The notes beneath the pieces are model-generated. The model did no database searches. It had not been told where the DNA came from and saw only the letters and a list, made by a program, of their open reading frames with translations. A DNA stretch of 64,000 nt from Megascapheus bottae (lineage: Eukaryota > Chordata > Mammalia > Rodentia > Geomyidae). Shown piece by piece: positions 37,080-48,561 of this stretch; within the stretch, counting starts at the first letter, position 1, and the number at the start of each line of letters is the position of its first letter. The stretch covers positions 53,014,358-53,078,357 of the forward strand of contig JANJXV010000004.1 of the NCBI GenBank assembly GCA_024803745.1, given 5' to 3'. The translations under genes and the position numbers were made by a program.

Positions 37080-37286
37080 AAAGCAGGTTCATTACTTCTC
37101 ATGTTTTTGTCCCCCTTTCCCTCCTCCCACCCCCTCCTAATCATCTTGTTTTTCCCCTTCCCTTCCCTATTTCAAATAAACCTATAAACCTATATACACT
37201 ACATCAGGTATACCCATTGCCTGACAAATATAACTGTAACCCCTCTACCCGACAATCAAATAACACTAAAAAAAAAAATAAAGCAG
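37080..37286. mobile_element. Twin-primed (5'-inverted) L1 3' end
   Basis: 37087 to about 37215 is L1 3' UTR in antisense orientation (TTTTTGTCCCCCTTTCCCTC, CTATTTCAAATAAACC). It switches to about 37216-37279 in sense orientation (ACTGTAACCCCTCTACCCGA, ACACTAAAAAAAA). The whole lies between short repeats AAAGCAG at 37080-37086 and 37280-37286. Confidence 0.8.
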
Positions 37287-37353
37287 AGTAAGTTCCTTAC
37301 TATGTCAGCTAAAATATCCTGTTTGTGTATTTGACTATTTCTCAATCATTTCC

Positions 37354-37570
<217 letters not shown>

Positions 37571-37639
37571 CTGTTTTGAGTTGGTCTGGTGGCACCTAAT
37601 ATAGGAGTTTGGTCCTATCAAAGGCCTTCTATAACTCCA

Positions 37640-38790
37640 GCACTGAGAGTCCATCTCACCCCAGTTTGAATTGCTATCACCAAGAATACAAACAACAGAT
37701 GCTAGTGGGGATATAGAGGAAAAAGAACCCTAGTACACTATTGGTGGGAAAATGAACTAGTTGGTATGCAACCTCTGGAGAAAGTAGTTTGGAGAATCCT
37801 CAAAAAACCCCACAAAAAACCTAAACATAGAACTACCCAATAATCCAGCCGTATCACTCATGAGTATTTATCCAAAGATATATACATCATATACAGTAGA
37901 GAGACTCCCACGTCCATGTGTATTGCTGCACTATGCACCATAAACAAGGGATGAAAATAACCCAGATTCCCTGTTACAGATAAATGGATCAAGAAAATGT
38001 GATATATGTCTAAATATAGAATGAAAGTTTATTCAGCCGTCAGGAAGAAGGATATATATGATATTTACAGGGAAATGGATGGAAGTGGAACCATTTATGT
38101 TAAGTGAAGTCAGGCTCAGAGCGACAAAGGATGCATGCTTTCTCTTATATGTGGAAGTTAGATATAAATTATAAATATTATTAACTAATTATTATTATTA
38201 CTATTTTTGTCACTTGTAGGACTTGAACTCTGAGCCTGGGCACTGTCTCTGAGCTCTTCAGCTCAAGCCTACCACTCTACCTCAGGAGCCACAGCCCCAC
38301 TTCCAGTTTTCTGGCGATTAATTGGAGATAAGAGACTCACGAGCTTTTTATTGCCTAGGCTAGCTTTGAACCACGATCCTCAGATCTCAGCTTCCCGAGT
38401 AGCTAGGATTACAGGTGTGAGCCACCGCACCTAACTATTATAAAATATATTAACTAAAGTATGAAATACTCCAGATGATTCCAATAGTGTAACTCCTTTG
38501 AACTTACAACAAAATGAAAACCCTAGAAGTTCAAACATGTGTTGTCAGGAGAAGACTTACAGATGGAGGGAGGAAGGATGGACAAATGTAGTCACAGTAT
38601 TCAATGTACATTTGTGAAAATGGAACCAGGTAGAATGAGGGGGGTGGTTGGATTTGGGAGAGGTGGGGGAGAAGGATGGAAGGGGTGACATTGATGAAGG
38701 TGCATTGTGATCACAATCTGACATATTGAGTTGTACAACTGCTTAAGGATAATAAATGTTTAAGTAACTACAATTAAAAAAATGTAAGAT
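37640..38790 (+). mobile_element. L1 of an older subfamily, 3' part, split by a SINE-B
   Basis: ORF2-type sequence GTCCATCTCACCCCAGTTTG, AACTACCCAATAATCCAGCC, GCTGCACTATGCACCATAAA and GATAAATGGATCAAGAAAAT runs to 38190. After a SINE-B comes the 3' UTR (38432-38790) with AGAATGAGGGGGGTGG and ending near GGATAATAAATG. There are frameshifts throughout. Confidence 0.8.
38197..38432 (-). mobile_element. SINE-B, antisense
   Basis: TTGTAGGACTTGAACTCTGA, CACTGTCTCTGAGCTCTTCA, GGCGATTAATTGGAGATAAG and GAGTAGCTAGGATTACAGGT are the reversed SINE-B landmarks. Confidence 0.92.
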
Positions 38791-40014
38791 ATATGTCAAC
38801 CCGTTGAGGCTTTCTTGGAGCTCTACCTTCTCTCTCTAGTGAGCACAAAGCAGATGTAATACAGATTCTGGAAAAATCCCATTGTGATGGAGAGACTTTT
38901 GCTTCCATAGTTGGAGAAGCAGGTGACTCCCTGCCCAGAGAATGCCAATCCACGAACCTCAGCCCACCTTCTTTAGAGTTTCATCAGAACACACAAAGAG
39001 AGCCTATAAAAGGTTTTGGTAATGAGAGGTTTCCAAATACAACTCTAAATAGCTGCTGGTTTTCATGGCTCCTCAGTGAAACAGAAAATAATGATACCGC
39101 GAGTTCATCATCAAGCTTAATGTCATTCATTATTCAGAGACAATTTCTTGGTTCTGGTGTAGGATGGATAATTCTGCTCATAGTTTTTCTAAAACATTCC
39201 TAAATTAGGAAAATTCAAAAAAAAACCATAGCAATCCCATATTCATCTCCCGACATAGAGTTTTGTAATTTTTAGTGATTCGAAAAGTCTAAGAAAGAGC
39301 AATTAGCTCTGAATGGTCTAATAGTCTGTGGGTTCCAGGAGTGATGTTTGACAGAAGGATTCAACTCTAAGATGGAACAAAGTTAATAACTTCATAACAT
39401 AAGAGGAAAACCCCAAACTCTGATTTAGGGCTGTGAAAGCCCAGTTGCATGAATAAGCCACGAGGGAGTTTGTTCCCACAGTCTCTTAGTTCAGCCAGCA
39501 AATCTAGTCTAGAATGCTTACTGTCTCCCCTGCGGGCCTGGGAGGTGAGAAGGAGGGCTGAAAGGCTTACTGTTGCACTGGCCAATAGCTGTCTAAGTGC
39601 TGAGTCCTGGAATAGCTGGAGGAAAAGCATGGAGAGGGATCCTCCACCCTCTCAAGTATTTCCCTGGGACTCCCTCATTTCCATGAGAATATTCTCTAAT
39701 TAAAATGCCACCACATTAAAAAAAAAAAAAGACAAATTGCCATCTAATTTCTCTTTGATCTGTTCTCTCGCTCTTTTTTTTTCCACTTGAGTTGCAAGGT
39801 TTTACAGAAATTTCCCAAATGCTTTGAGTCGGCAGTAATTTTATTTCATTCTAATTAAACTTCAAAGAACAAAATGCAAAGCCACTATAACAAGCTAAGC
39901 TCTCTCTCTCCCCCACCTCTCTTGTTCGCTCCTGCGTGCTCTCTCTCTCATATGCACTAAGCATTTTCAAGGCCTCCACTGTGTGCCTGACATTGTGCTG
40001 AGTATGGGAGATTA
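38791..40014. other. Unique sequence; candidate conserved non-coding segments
   Basis: No gene or repeat is clear, apart from an A run at 39719-39730 and a possible MIR/L2 remnant near 39970-40010 (TGCCTGACATTGTGCTGAGT). 39060-39165 and 39770-39900 have AT-rich, homeodomain-site-like composition (CTAATTAAAC) and no repeat similarity. Confidence 0.45.
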
Positions 40015-40282
40015 AAAGGTGATGGATGAGCTGGGCACCAGTGGCTCACTTCTATAATCCTAGCTACTCAGGAAGTGAGATTTAAGGACCCACTTTGGAG
40101 CTGGAAGTAGAGCTGTGGCTCAATGGTAGGGCACTAGCCTTGATCAAAAAGAAGCTCAGGGATAGCACCAAGGCCCAGTTCAAGCCACAGGACATACTCT
40201 CTCCCTCCCTCCTTTCCTCCCCCCTCTCTCTCTCCCTCTCTCTTTCTCTCTCTCTGTGTCTCTCTCTCTGTGTCTCTCTCTC

Positions 40283-40330
<48 letters not shown>

Positions 40331-40358
40331 ACACACACGCATACAAAGATGATGGATG
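40015..40358 (+). mobile_element. SINE-B with (CT)n(CA)n tail and TSD
   Basis: SINE-B head (GCTGGGCACCAGTGGCTCAC) and tail (GGCCCAGTTCAAGCCACAGG) end at about 40190. They continue into CT repeats and CA repeats up to 40340. AAAGGTGATGGATG (40015-40028) and AAAGATGATGGATG (40345-40358) flank the whole, placing the microsatellite inside the insertion. Confidence 0.88.
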
Positions 40359-40361
40359 GAT

Positions 40362-40590
40362 AGACCAGGTCAATGGTGGCTCACACTTATAATCCTAACT
40401 ACTCAGGAGGCTGAGATCCGAAGATCATTCCAAGCCAGATGAAACTATAAGATTCTTGTCTCCAATTAAGCCCTAAAAAGTTGGAAGTGACATTGTGATT
40501 CAAGTGACAGAGCTTCAACATTGAGTAAAAGAGCTGAAACAGAGCCTAAGCCCTAAGTTCAAGTCTTAGTAAAAATAATAATATAATAAT
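40362..40590 (+). mobile_element. SINE-B, diverged
   Basis: AATGGTGGCTCACACTTATA, CTACTCAGGAGGCTGAGATC, TCTCCAATTAAGCCCTAAAA and AAGTTCAAGTCTTAGTAAAA follow SINE-B order. Confidence 0.8.
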
Positions 40591-41870
40591 AAATGATTAT
40601 AAGTACTCCTTACTGAGCTCGATCATACACAGAGCACTGTGACTCAGTGTGACACCAAATACCACAACACCACACAGCCATTTCATACAGGGCTGTGTGA
40701 GAATGACATCAAGGCTGGACCTGAGCCAACACTAGCAATGAGGATTAGAAGATGACTAACATTTAGAAAGAGACAGGAAGAAAGGGGATGGAAAACCAGT
40801 GACCAGTGTGGGCACACATGTGTGCATGTCTCTGTGTGTGTACACGCACACGCATGCTCATATGTTTGGTTTCCAGAATAAAGAACTACCCAAGTGGCTG
40901 TTGTTCGAGGGACTTAACTGAGTGCATAAGTACAAGCAAGCCAACCTGACGCAGAGTCCGCAACGGGAATCCCACGTGGACAGATCGTGGCTTTCAAAGG
41001 CTTATCTTAACCACCTAGAAGGAGAGACAATTCCTGGATAAATAAGTTGGATTCCAATGTGTAGTTGGAGCACTGAGCACGGAACTGCAGCGTGTGCAGT
41101 CAGGGACGCCCATCCCTGGATGACCACAGTCCTCCATCCAGCTACAGTTCTCCTGAGCAGTAGTTTAGGGAACTCTGGCTTTCTGGGGGGCGGGGAGAGG
41201 GTCTGGGGAGGAGGTCTAGTCAGGACTTCAGAAGTTTTGATAACTGTAGGAATCACTGAAGGCCTTGTTCAAGTGTAGGCTCCTGATTCTCCATGCTGAA
41301 CGAGCTCTGAGGAGCTTGGGGCCTCCAGAATCAGCACTGACTTGATTGACACTTGACTGAGCAGGCCTAGAACTGGAGGGTGAGATGAGGAGGAAGGAGA
41401 CAAAAGGCACCCTATGAGCCCAGATACCCCCATGGTAGGACCTCGGTCCAATACCATGAGACAGAAGAAGGATGCAGGAGTGTAAGCAGAGGCTCAGGAT
41501 AGCCTGCAAAACACCACCCTGAACTATGACTCTGTGCTATTCCAGGCCCTGTATTTATTCATAATGCTTCTACATTTCATCAAGTCCGTGCAAACAAGTT
41601 TAATGCCTTGCCCACAGTCACCCACAGTCCAATCTCCCACATAATGGAACCAAACGGTGTACACCCAACTCTGTGCTATCTAAAAGCCCAGGTCTTTCAG
41701 GACCCCGCCCTCACTGTTGCCCCTCTTGAAGATAGACGAGGGGTGCCAGGGTGGGGTCTACAGATGCCTGAACAGAGAAGCGGGGAACACCAGCCATGAA
41801 TGAAATATGAGAAACTGGCATCTGAAGGAACACTGAGTGCCTGGGATTGGGCTGGTCTGCAACTCAAGTG
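40591..41870. other. Unique, moderately GC-rich sequence
   Basis: Contains a short CA/TG-rich patch near 40810-40855. No gene is supported: frames around 41002-41509 on both strands are unremarkable. Confidence 0.5.
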
Positions 41871-41896
41871 GTAAAAAAAAAAAAAAAAAAAAAAAA
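41871..41896 (+). repeat. A26 run in the outer part of an inverted-repeat arm
   Basis: A homopolymer following CTGCAACTCAAGTGGT. The reversed partner near 43000 has no A run here, so the run was added to this arm only, perhaps as a truncated SINE tail. Confidence 0.7.
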
Positions 41897-41918
41897 GACA
41901 TCCACAGTGTCCGAGTGA

Positions 41919-42112
41919 GGCACCACTGCTGTTATACAGAGATGCTGCTGCGCCATTCAGAGGCTGCTTTGCTTGGACAGCTGGATGGACTCATTAGACC
42001 TCGTTGCTCAGGAATGTTTCACCTGTAGTCATGCCTGTGTGTGTTCTTAGCATGTTTCTTACTGGAACTCTAGTAATGCATAGAAGTAGTCCATATCAGC
42101 AATAATGAAGGG
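41919..42112 (+). repeat. Left arm of a ~195-bp inverted repeat
   Basis: These 194 bases match the reverse complement of 42781-42976 with about 13 substitutions and one 2-nt indel by eye. The inner ~97 bases differ at only two positions. Patchy similarity extends outward to about 41855, interrupted by the A run. It is not SINE- or L1-like. Confidence 0.9.
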
Positions 42113-42780
42113 CCTTCATAATAATGGCCTGGCCTCCATGGTCCAGAAAATGACCTGCATCCACACAAGCCAGCCTAGCCATCTACAGTGTCCTCATGGT
42201 CTCAGCACACACAGATCTAGGCAAATCACGGGGAGATTTCTTGAGGCCAACTGAGTAGACACTTCGTTAGGAATGGATTCTTTACCTGAGAAAAATAGAA
42301 GAGAGAGAACTCTCTCTCAGTCATGGGAGCACTGCTATGCCAGAGGGTATAGAGCACAGAGAGCAATCGGTAACAACAAACTATTACTTATTATCATGGT
42401 AGGTGACCGTGAAACTCAGAACTTACCTCCACCTTCACTGTTCACACCATAAAGAAATCTCTGGGCTTCTCTAAGGCAGATCGGGAGATCCGAGCGTGGG
42501 CCTGTGAGAAAAGGATGAAAAGACCCGGAGAAATGGAGAAAACCTGGAACAAACAGGCATGCCCACTGCCCCCAGTTCTGTTAAACTATATCCCTTTCTA
42601 TCTATTGTTCCCCTTCATGAAATCTAAGCCTAAAACTACCGATTCCTGTTTAAGACTCTTCATTTGAGAAGGCTCTCATATACCATAAAACTAAAGGAAT
42701 GTGCATTTTTTTTTAAAGTTGTGACTCTTTCTGTAAGAGTTTCAGTCAGGAGCATTGCAACAAAGGATACTACTTCCTTT
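42113..42780. other. Spacer between inverted-repeat arms
   Basis: 668 bases of unique sequence with no open frame of note and no transposase-like remnant. A small GAGAGAGA/CTCTCTCT hairpin lies near 42300-42325. Confidence 0.7.
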
Positions 42781-42976
42781 CCCTTCATTATTGCTGATAT
42801 GGACTACTTCTATGCATTACTAGAGTTTCAGTAAGAAACATGCTAAGAGCACACACAGGCATGACTACAGGTGAAACATTTCTGAGCAACAAGATCTAAT
42901 AAGATTCCATCCAGCTGCCCAAGCAAAGCAGCCTCTGAATGGCACAGGAGCAGCTCTGTGTAAGAGCAGCGGTGCC
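42781..42976 (-). repeat. Right arm of the ~195-bp inverted repeat
   Basis: This is the reverse complement of 41919-42112. Outer similarity continues weakly to about 43017 (ACTTGAGTTGCAAGATTTTA against the reversed left flank). Confidence 0.9.
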
Positions 42977-43054
42977 TTGCTCACATTCAGATGTCAAGAT
43001 GCACTTGAGTTGCAAGATTTTACTTCTTCCTCATCTGGTTACTGTAAACATGTG

Positions 43055-43286
43055 TTTCTAAGCTGGGCACCGAGGGCTCACGCCTGTTCATAGGTAGTCG
43101 AGGCAAGAAAGTCTGTAAGACTCTTCTCCTCTCCAATTAACAGGCAAAACCAGCCAAAAATGGAGCTGTGGCTCAAGTGGAAGATCATCAGTCTTGAGCA
43201 AAAATGCTGAGGGACATGCCTCAATACTAGCACATGCATGCACGTGCATGTGCATACACACATATACACACACATACACACACACT
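43055..43286 (+). mobile_element. SINE-B with (CA)n tail
   Basis: CTAAGCTGGGCACCGAGGGC, CCTCTCCAATTAACAGGCAA, GAGCTGTGGCTCAAGTGGAA, then CATGCATGCACG passing into CACA/CATA repeats (about 43235-43285). Confidence 0.82.
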
Positions 43287-43521
43287 ATTTCTGTAGAAAG
43301 GACCCCAGCCTGGAGCAGACATGCCTACTCTCTTCAAAGACTGTCCCAGTGTTCTCTGTGGAATGGACAGTCAGGACCAAGAAGCTGTCGTAGAATATGA
43401 CGCTGTGGACCAAGCCAGAGGAAGAATGGAAAAGAGGGTTTTAAACAAAACTACTACCAAGGCACTGCACAGAAACCTTGATGTTATTCTGCAGGTATCT
43501 CGCCATTCTTTTTCTAATTTT

Positions 43522-43773
43522 GGAATTAACTTTTTTGGGAGGAAGGGTCATGGGGCTTGAACTCAGCCTGGGCACTGTCTCTGAACTCTTCAGCTCAAGG
43601 CCTACCCTTGAGTCACAGCCCCACTTCCCATTTTCTAGTGATTAATTGGAGAGAAGAGTCTCACAGGCTTTAGTGCCGGGGCTGGCTTTGAAGCGTGATC
43701 TTCAGATCTCAGCCTCCAGAGTAGCTAGGATTACAGGCATGAGCTACCACACCCGGCTTAGGAATTAACTTTT
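43522..43773 (-). mobile_element. SINE-B, antisense, with TSD
   Basis: The body 43535-43760 runs from TTGGGAGGAAGGGTCATGGG to CATGAGCTACCACACCCGGC. The perfect 13-nt TSD GGAATTAACTTTT is at 43522-43534 and 43761-43773. Confidence 0.95.
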
Positions 43774-43777
43774 AAAT

Positions 43778-44002
43778 TCACATTGTATTCTTTTTTTTTT
43801 TTTGCCAGTCCTGAGCTTGAACTCAGGCCTGAGCACTGTCCTTGGACTTTCTCAAGGCTAGAGCTCTACCACTTGAGCCTCAGCACCATTTCTGGCTTTT
43901 TTCTATGTATGTGGTACTGAGGAATCGAACCCAGGTCTTCATGCATGCTAGGCAAGCACTCTACCACTAGGCCAAACTCCCAGCCCCTCACATTGCATTC
44001 TT
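43778..44002 (-). mobile_element. SINE-A, antisense, with TSD
   Basis: The body 43793-43987 runs from poly(T) and TTGCCAGTCCTGAGCTTGAA to CAAACTCCCAGCCCC. The TSD is TCACATTGTATTCTT (43778-43792) and TCACATTGCATTCTT (43988-44002), one mismatch. It sits only 5 bp beyond the TSD of the SINE-B at 43522. Confidence 0.95.
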
Positions 44003-44227
44003 ACAATTCTGTGTTTTTTCTAAGCTATCTTAGACCCTCTGAGGAACGAGACGTATCCATGCATGCATCAAATAAAAGTTCACATAGAACCTACAGCAAG
44101 AGTGCATGCATTCAGATAGATAGATGTATAAAATATATGACACATATTCTTCCACATAATTATTCCTCTGCATTAAACTCAAAGGATTACTTGCTAAGAC
44201 AGGGGAGAGAGACATTTGCACCATCCA

Positions 44228-44355
44228 TTTAAAAGATTATTATTTAAAAACAGAAATTGCCTGGAGCAGCCGACTGAAAAATCATGGCTCATCACTGCAC
44301 CTCAAATGGAAGGAGCCATCTAATTCTTAGAGATGTAGGCACTCTTCTAGTAATT

Positions 44356-44393
<38 letters not shown>

Positions 44394-44860
44394 AAAATGG
44401 GCCTGGCTCAATCTTCAACTCCCCATTTTGATGATTTAAAAGGACATCACAGAATTTTATTTTAATGGTAATTGCAAACTCATGCAGAAAATGTAAATGC
44501 CCATTTCATGATTAGCTTGCAGCATAAACCCTGGCTCCTATTAATGTATTCCAATTTGTAATTCTTTTCACAGTATGAGATTTGAAAGCTGTGATTAAAA
44601 TTAATTAGGTTAAGTAAAGTTTATCCCCCCTGAGCACTGCTATTGGGAACAAGCAAGAGGAAAATGCGAACCACATCTGTCTCTGCGGGAAGCGGTGTCT
44701 TCACATGAAGGCTGCTGCCTCTGCTTCCCCACAGAGGCCGCATGCTGCTTATTTGGCATATCCCGAACACTGAGTATCTCCTCAAGGAGCTAATTGAACC
44801 ATTAAACTATTCTTTGCTGCCTCACAAAACCACATAGGCTGTGGCTACATCGTCTTCAAG
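44228..44860. promoter_or_regulatory. Candidate conserved non-coding element (intergenic)
   Basis: Repeat-free, AT-rich DNA with dense homeodomain/POU-like words (AAATTAATTAGG, CATTTCATGATTAGC, CTATTAATGTATTCC, GAGCTAATTGAACCATTAAA). It is broken only by a (CA)n at 44361-44391. The style resembles deeply conserved developmental enhancers, but I cannot measure conservation here. Confidence 0.35.
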
Positions 44861-45231
44861 AGGGTATTAGGAAGATTCATCCATGGTTTAAGCACAGTGA
44901 CTCTTAGGGTGGCAGTGTGTGTGTGAGGAACACGGCAGGTAATGGTGGGACCCAACATTGAGTGCTATGGTTGATATGGAAACGGGGCCAAACCATAACA
45001 AAGCCAAACTATGCTTTGTGCAGGACTGTATTGGGTTTAGCTATCCTTGTTCCCATTGGCCATCTTGACCACAATTTTCTTCTTGAAATCCCATTTCACA
45101 CAGGAAGATGCTGACTTTAAGTGTTGGGCTTAGGGTCAGAGTGCTGGAGGTCAGATCAAGGACACTGGAGTGCCTTTCCTATGCTCCACTCTCTCTACAA
45201 CTCTACAGCTATAATAAAAAGCTGGCTAGCC
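44861..45231. other. Unique sequence
   Basis: No repeat or gene recognised. Confidence 0.5.
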
Positions 45232-45465
45232 ACTAGTGGCCAAGGCCTGCCAATCCTAAACTACTCAGGAGACTGAGATCATGGTTCAAAGCCAGCCTGG
45301 ACAGGAAAGTAGTGAGACTCTTATCTGAATTGACCATCAAGTCAGAAGTAGAGGCATGGCTCAAGTGGTAGAGTGTTGAGGGTAAAAGCTCAGGGACAGA
45401 GCCCAGGCCTTGAGTTTAAGCCCTTGTACATGCATACACGTGTGTGCACACATACAAACACAAAT
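45232..45465 (+). mobile_element. SINE-B, diverged
   Basis: CTACTCAGGAGACTGAGATC, GTTCAAAGCCAGCCTGGACA and GGCTCAAGTGGTAGAGTGTT, then GCCTTGAGTTTAAGCCCTTG and a CACACATA-rich tail. Confidence 0.8.
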
Positions 45466-45766
45466 CTCATTCTCTACCTAGTATCTGCTTTTTCAGCAGG
45501 TTGACACCATTAGCAAATTTCAGATAACCAGAACTAAGCAAGGGTTAACAACTCTAGGATGACATCATAAACCCATTACATAGAGAGTTGGGTTTTGAAG
45601 GGCCAGCCAGGACAGCATTCAAGATCTTGGGCAGATTTGCTCAGGCACTTTGATACAATTCCCCAACTTTGTATCTTGGCAGTTTGGCCCATTCTGAGTC
45701 AGGACTCTGGTTTCACAGTTGCCATATGAAGGAAGAAATTATTCACAGAGAAATCCACAGCAGCAT

Positions 45767-46580
45767 TGCTGGATATTCTTTTTTATTGTAATTAATAGAA
45801 GGCTTAAATTATATTCACCAGATAAAAGGTTCATTACTTCACAAACATTGATGCACTTTCTCATGTTTTGGTCCTCATTTCCCTCCCCTTATCCCTTGCT
45901 TTTCCCCCTTCCCTATCCTATTTCAAATAACCAAATAAATATATATACAATATATCAGAAAACAAGGTGAGATACTGTAACAGTATGAGATAACCAAGGG
46001 ACAGTGGAAGAGATAAGAAATAACAGTACATTAAAACACATTATATAGCTTTTGCTTCTATATCCTGGATGTCCTTTCACTTAGCATCATACTATATGGC
46101 ATTATGTATCTAGGTTTTGCTCTATTGCAAATCTCTATGAGAGTCCAAGGTTTCTACTGATTATGACAAATGAGGGAAACCATTGAGCCTAAGTTCCTTT
46201 GAGTCTGGCTTACTTCACTTAATATGACTTTTTTCTAAGTCTTTCCATTTCCTTACAAATGGGGCGATATTGTTCTTTCTGTTGGCAGCATAGAATTCCA
46301 TTGTATATAAATTCCACATCTTGTTGATCCACTCATCAACTGAAGGGATCTGAGCTGGTTCCATATCTTTGCTATGGTAAATAGTGCTGCAATGAACATT
46401 ATTGTGATGATTGGGTAAATGGCGAGTAGTGGAATTGCTGGGTCATAGGGGAGATCTATATTTAGTCTTTTGAGGCACTGCCATACTGCTTTCCATAGTG
46501 GTTGAATGAGTTTGCACTCCCACCAACAGTGCAGTAGTGATCCCTCCTGGCCACATCTTCCCACACTGCTGGATATTCTT
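45767..46580 (-). mobile_element. L1, antisense, 5'-truncated, with TSD
   Basis: About 786 bp (45781-46566): the reversed 3' UTR, starting TTTTATTGTAATTAATAGAA, then reversed ORF2 end. The minus strand encodes [20 protein letters not shown] and IPLLAIYP; an internal deletion removes the segment between IYP and MFIAALF. The perfect 14-nt TSD TGCTGGATATTCTT is at 45767-45780 and 46567-46580. Confidence 0.93.
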
Positions 46581-47654
46581 AGGGTCAGGCATTCAGCTAA
46601 GCAAATCCACATTTTAAAAAAAGGCTCTCTAGAGATAAAAGGACAGTGTGTGAAATCCGGAAATTCAATGAAGGTTTGTTTTCATACAGGATCATTAACA
46701 AACAGCTTGTGCTTAGAAGTGATTAAGAACTGAGAAAGAGGAGAAAAGGTAGCTCCTGTATGGTCAGCTCTTACCCACAATCCAAGTAGCCTTGGCTTTC
46801 ATGCCTGCTTGGCAAGCACCCTGCCACTGCACTCCACCCCAACCCCTGGGCATTGTCAACTTCCATTTGTTCTAAGACAAAATTTTGGAACCGCTACTCT
46901 CAAGTAACCTTGAGTTGGTGATCTCAACACTTACACACTTTTCAGTGCTTTGAAGGGGAAAGAGATGAAATTAAATGAAAAAGTTGACAAAGCTTTTAAG
47001 GAAGTATTCATGTGATCAAACTTTTCTGGAGGAAGATGTCTGTTCTTGGTGATAACTGAAAAAGAGTTTTCTACCAGGCCCAAGATCCTCCTTTCCAGGC
47101 CAAGCCTTCCTGCTTATGACCACGAGGGGGCAGTAAAAGCACAGACTTCCAAGAACTGCATACCCACAACTGCCCCTGGCTCTGACAACTCCAGGCTCAT
47201 GATGTATGTGTCAGTGTCTGGTTACCTAGAGTTTTCCAGGTGTTGTGTGGTGTTGCTGACAAATGCTGACTGTGGTATTTATGGACCGTTCTACTGAATT
47301 GAGCACAATGAATGAGGGAAAGGCTTAACTGGACTCCTGGTACTTGCATGCCAAGACTGCTCCACCCCTCATGGGTGAGCATGTCAACTCAGCTCCAGGA
47401 GACTAGACGCTCCGGGTCCCTGTCATGAGCAAATCAAGTCCAAGCCACTTCCTTAATGTGACCAGCTACATAATTTGTGCTAAGATGGAGGAATTGGACT
47501 CAGAAATAGATATGCTAGAAGCAGATTTCTCCAGTATACACAGCATTCTCATCCTCAAAGCAGGGCATCTGTGGGTGTGACAGCCTGCTTGCCTCTAAAA
47601 AGTGGTGTCTGAACCAAAACACCAGTATTAATGTTACCTAAACCACAACTGCTG
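46581..47654. other. Unique sequence with a CTCF-like site
   Basis: No gene. A possible reversed ID remnant lies near 46780-46860. The CTCF-like motif at 47117-47135 is listed separately. Confidence 0.5.
47117..47135 (+). promoter_or_regulatory. CTCF-like motif, + orientation
   Basis: TGACCACGAGGGGGCAGTA fits the CTCF core CCASNAGRKGGCRS at every core position. It lies in non-repeat intergenic DNA and points right, towards the reverse-oriented site at 49181-49200. Confidence 0.6.
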
Positions 47655-47825
47655 TGATGTACTGTACTTGATATAGATTGCTTTATTCAATCTCACAGTA
47701 ACTGCCCAAAGGTAGGGGATTGTGATTGCTACCATTTTCAAGTGTGGAGAGAGAGGAGTGCAGAGGTAAAGTGGACTTATCCAAACCCTAGGATTTGATC
47801 CAGCCTTTCTGACTAAAAGCTGTAA
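47655..47825 (-). repeat. MIR, antisense
   Basis: CTCACAGTAACTGCCCAAAG, GGTAAAGTGGACTTATCCAA and AGGATTTGATCCAGCCTTTC follow the reversed MIR consensus over most of its length. Confidence 0.65.
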
Positions 47826-48561
47826 TATTTGTTTCACTGTGTATGGATTTCTCTCACAGTATATTAATGCATGGTGTCTTCCTGTACCCACACTGCCGCA
47901 GAACAGGGTATGTAGAGCTCATGTTCTATTTCAGATGCCAATGTGGAGGTCAGGGGCTGACCCTTCAAGAGGTTCCCATAGCTTGGTTCAGGTAGGGTAC
48001 AGAGGAGAGACCCATCTCTGAGTCAAAGCTGCTCCATGATGGGCAGCTTCAACTGTGAGCAGAAGACTGTGTAACTGTTCCCTAGGGCTTTTCTAGATCT
48101 CAGCCATCAGTTTCATTAAATCCAGGCTTTGTCACATGGAGGCACCTGACATTCCTGTGTGCCTCTGTGAGAGACCTACTGAGATTGTAGAATCCCTCTA
48201 GAGGTAAAATAGTACAAGGCCAGGGATGGTAACCTCACCCTTGGAGACATCATGGGATTGTAGGTCTTTTCTCTAAGTTTGCTTCAGAAGGGTGTGTTCA
48301 ATATGATTGTTTCTGGCCATCATCAAAATGAGAATAAACGTCTAATGTGATAAATTCTCCAGAAAGCTGCATTTATGAGACTTTTCCTATTTATTTTTCT
48401 GTAGTTAAAATACTTCTCCCAAGGATCAGTGGGCGTTTATATTTTGGTCACATTCCCTGACAAAAATATAAGCTTGGAAATCTTATGATGTTCTTATATT
48501 TTTATTCTGTGTCCTATCATCTATCTATCTAGGTAGCTAGCTATCTCTCTATCATCTAACT
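47826..48561. other. Unique sequence
   Basis: Nothing recognised apart from a short CTAT repeat near 48515-48550. Confidence 0.5.

Noticed and set aside
37080..37290. Twin SINE or processed pseudogene
   Set aside because: Sequence matches the L1 3' UTR in two orientations, not a SINE or an mRNA.
36755..37291. 178-codon open frame with no low complexity in its first half
   Set aside because: It runs across unique DNA into a twin-primed L1; no recognisable domain and no splice or promoter context.
41871..41896. A26 run as a poly(A) tail of a processed pseudogene
   Set aside because: The upstream sequence shows no gene similarity and the run sits inside an inverted-repeat arm; at most it is a truncated SINE tail.
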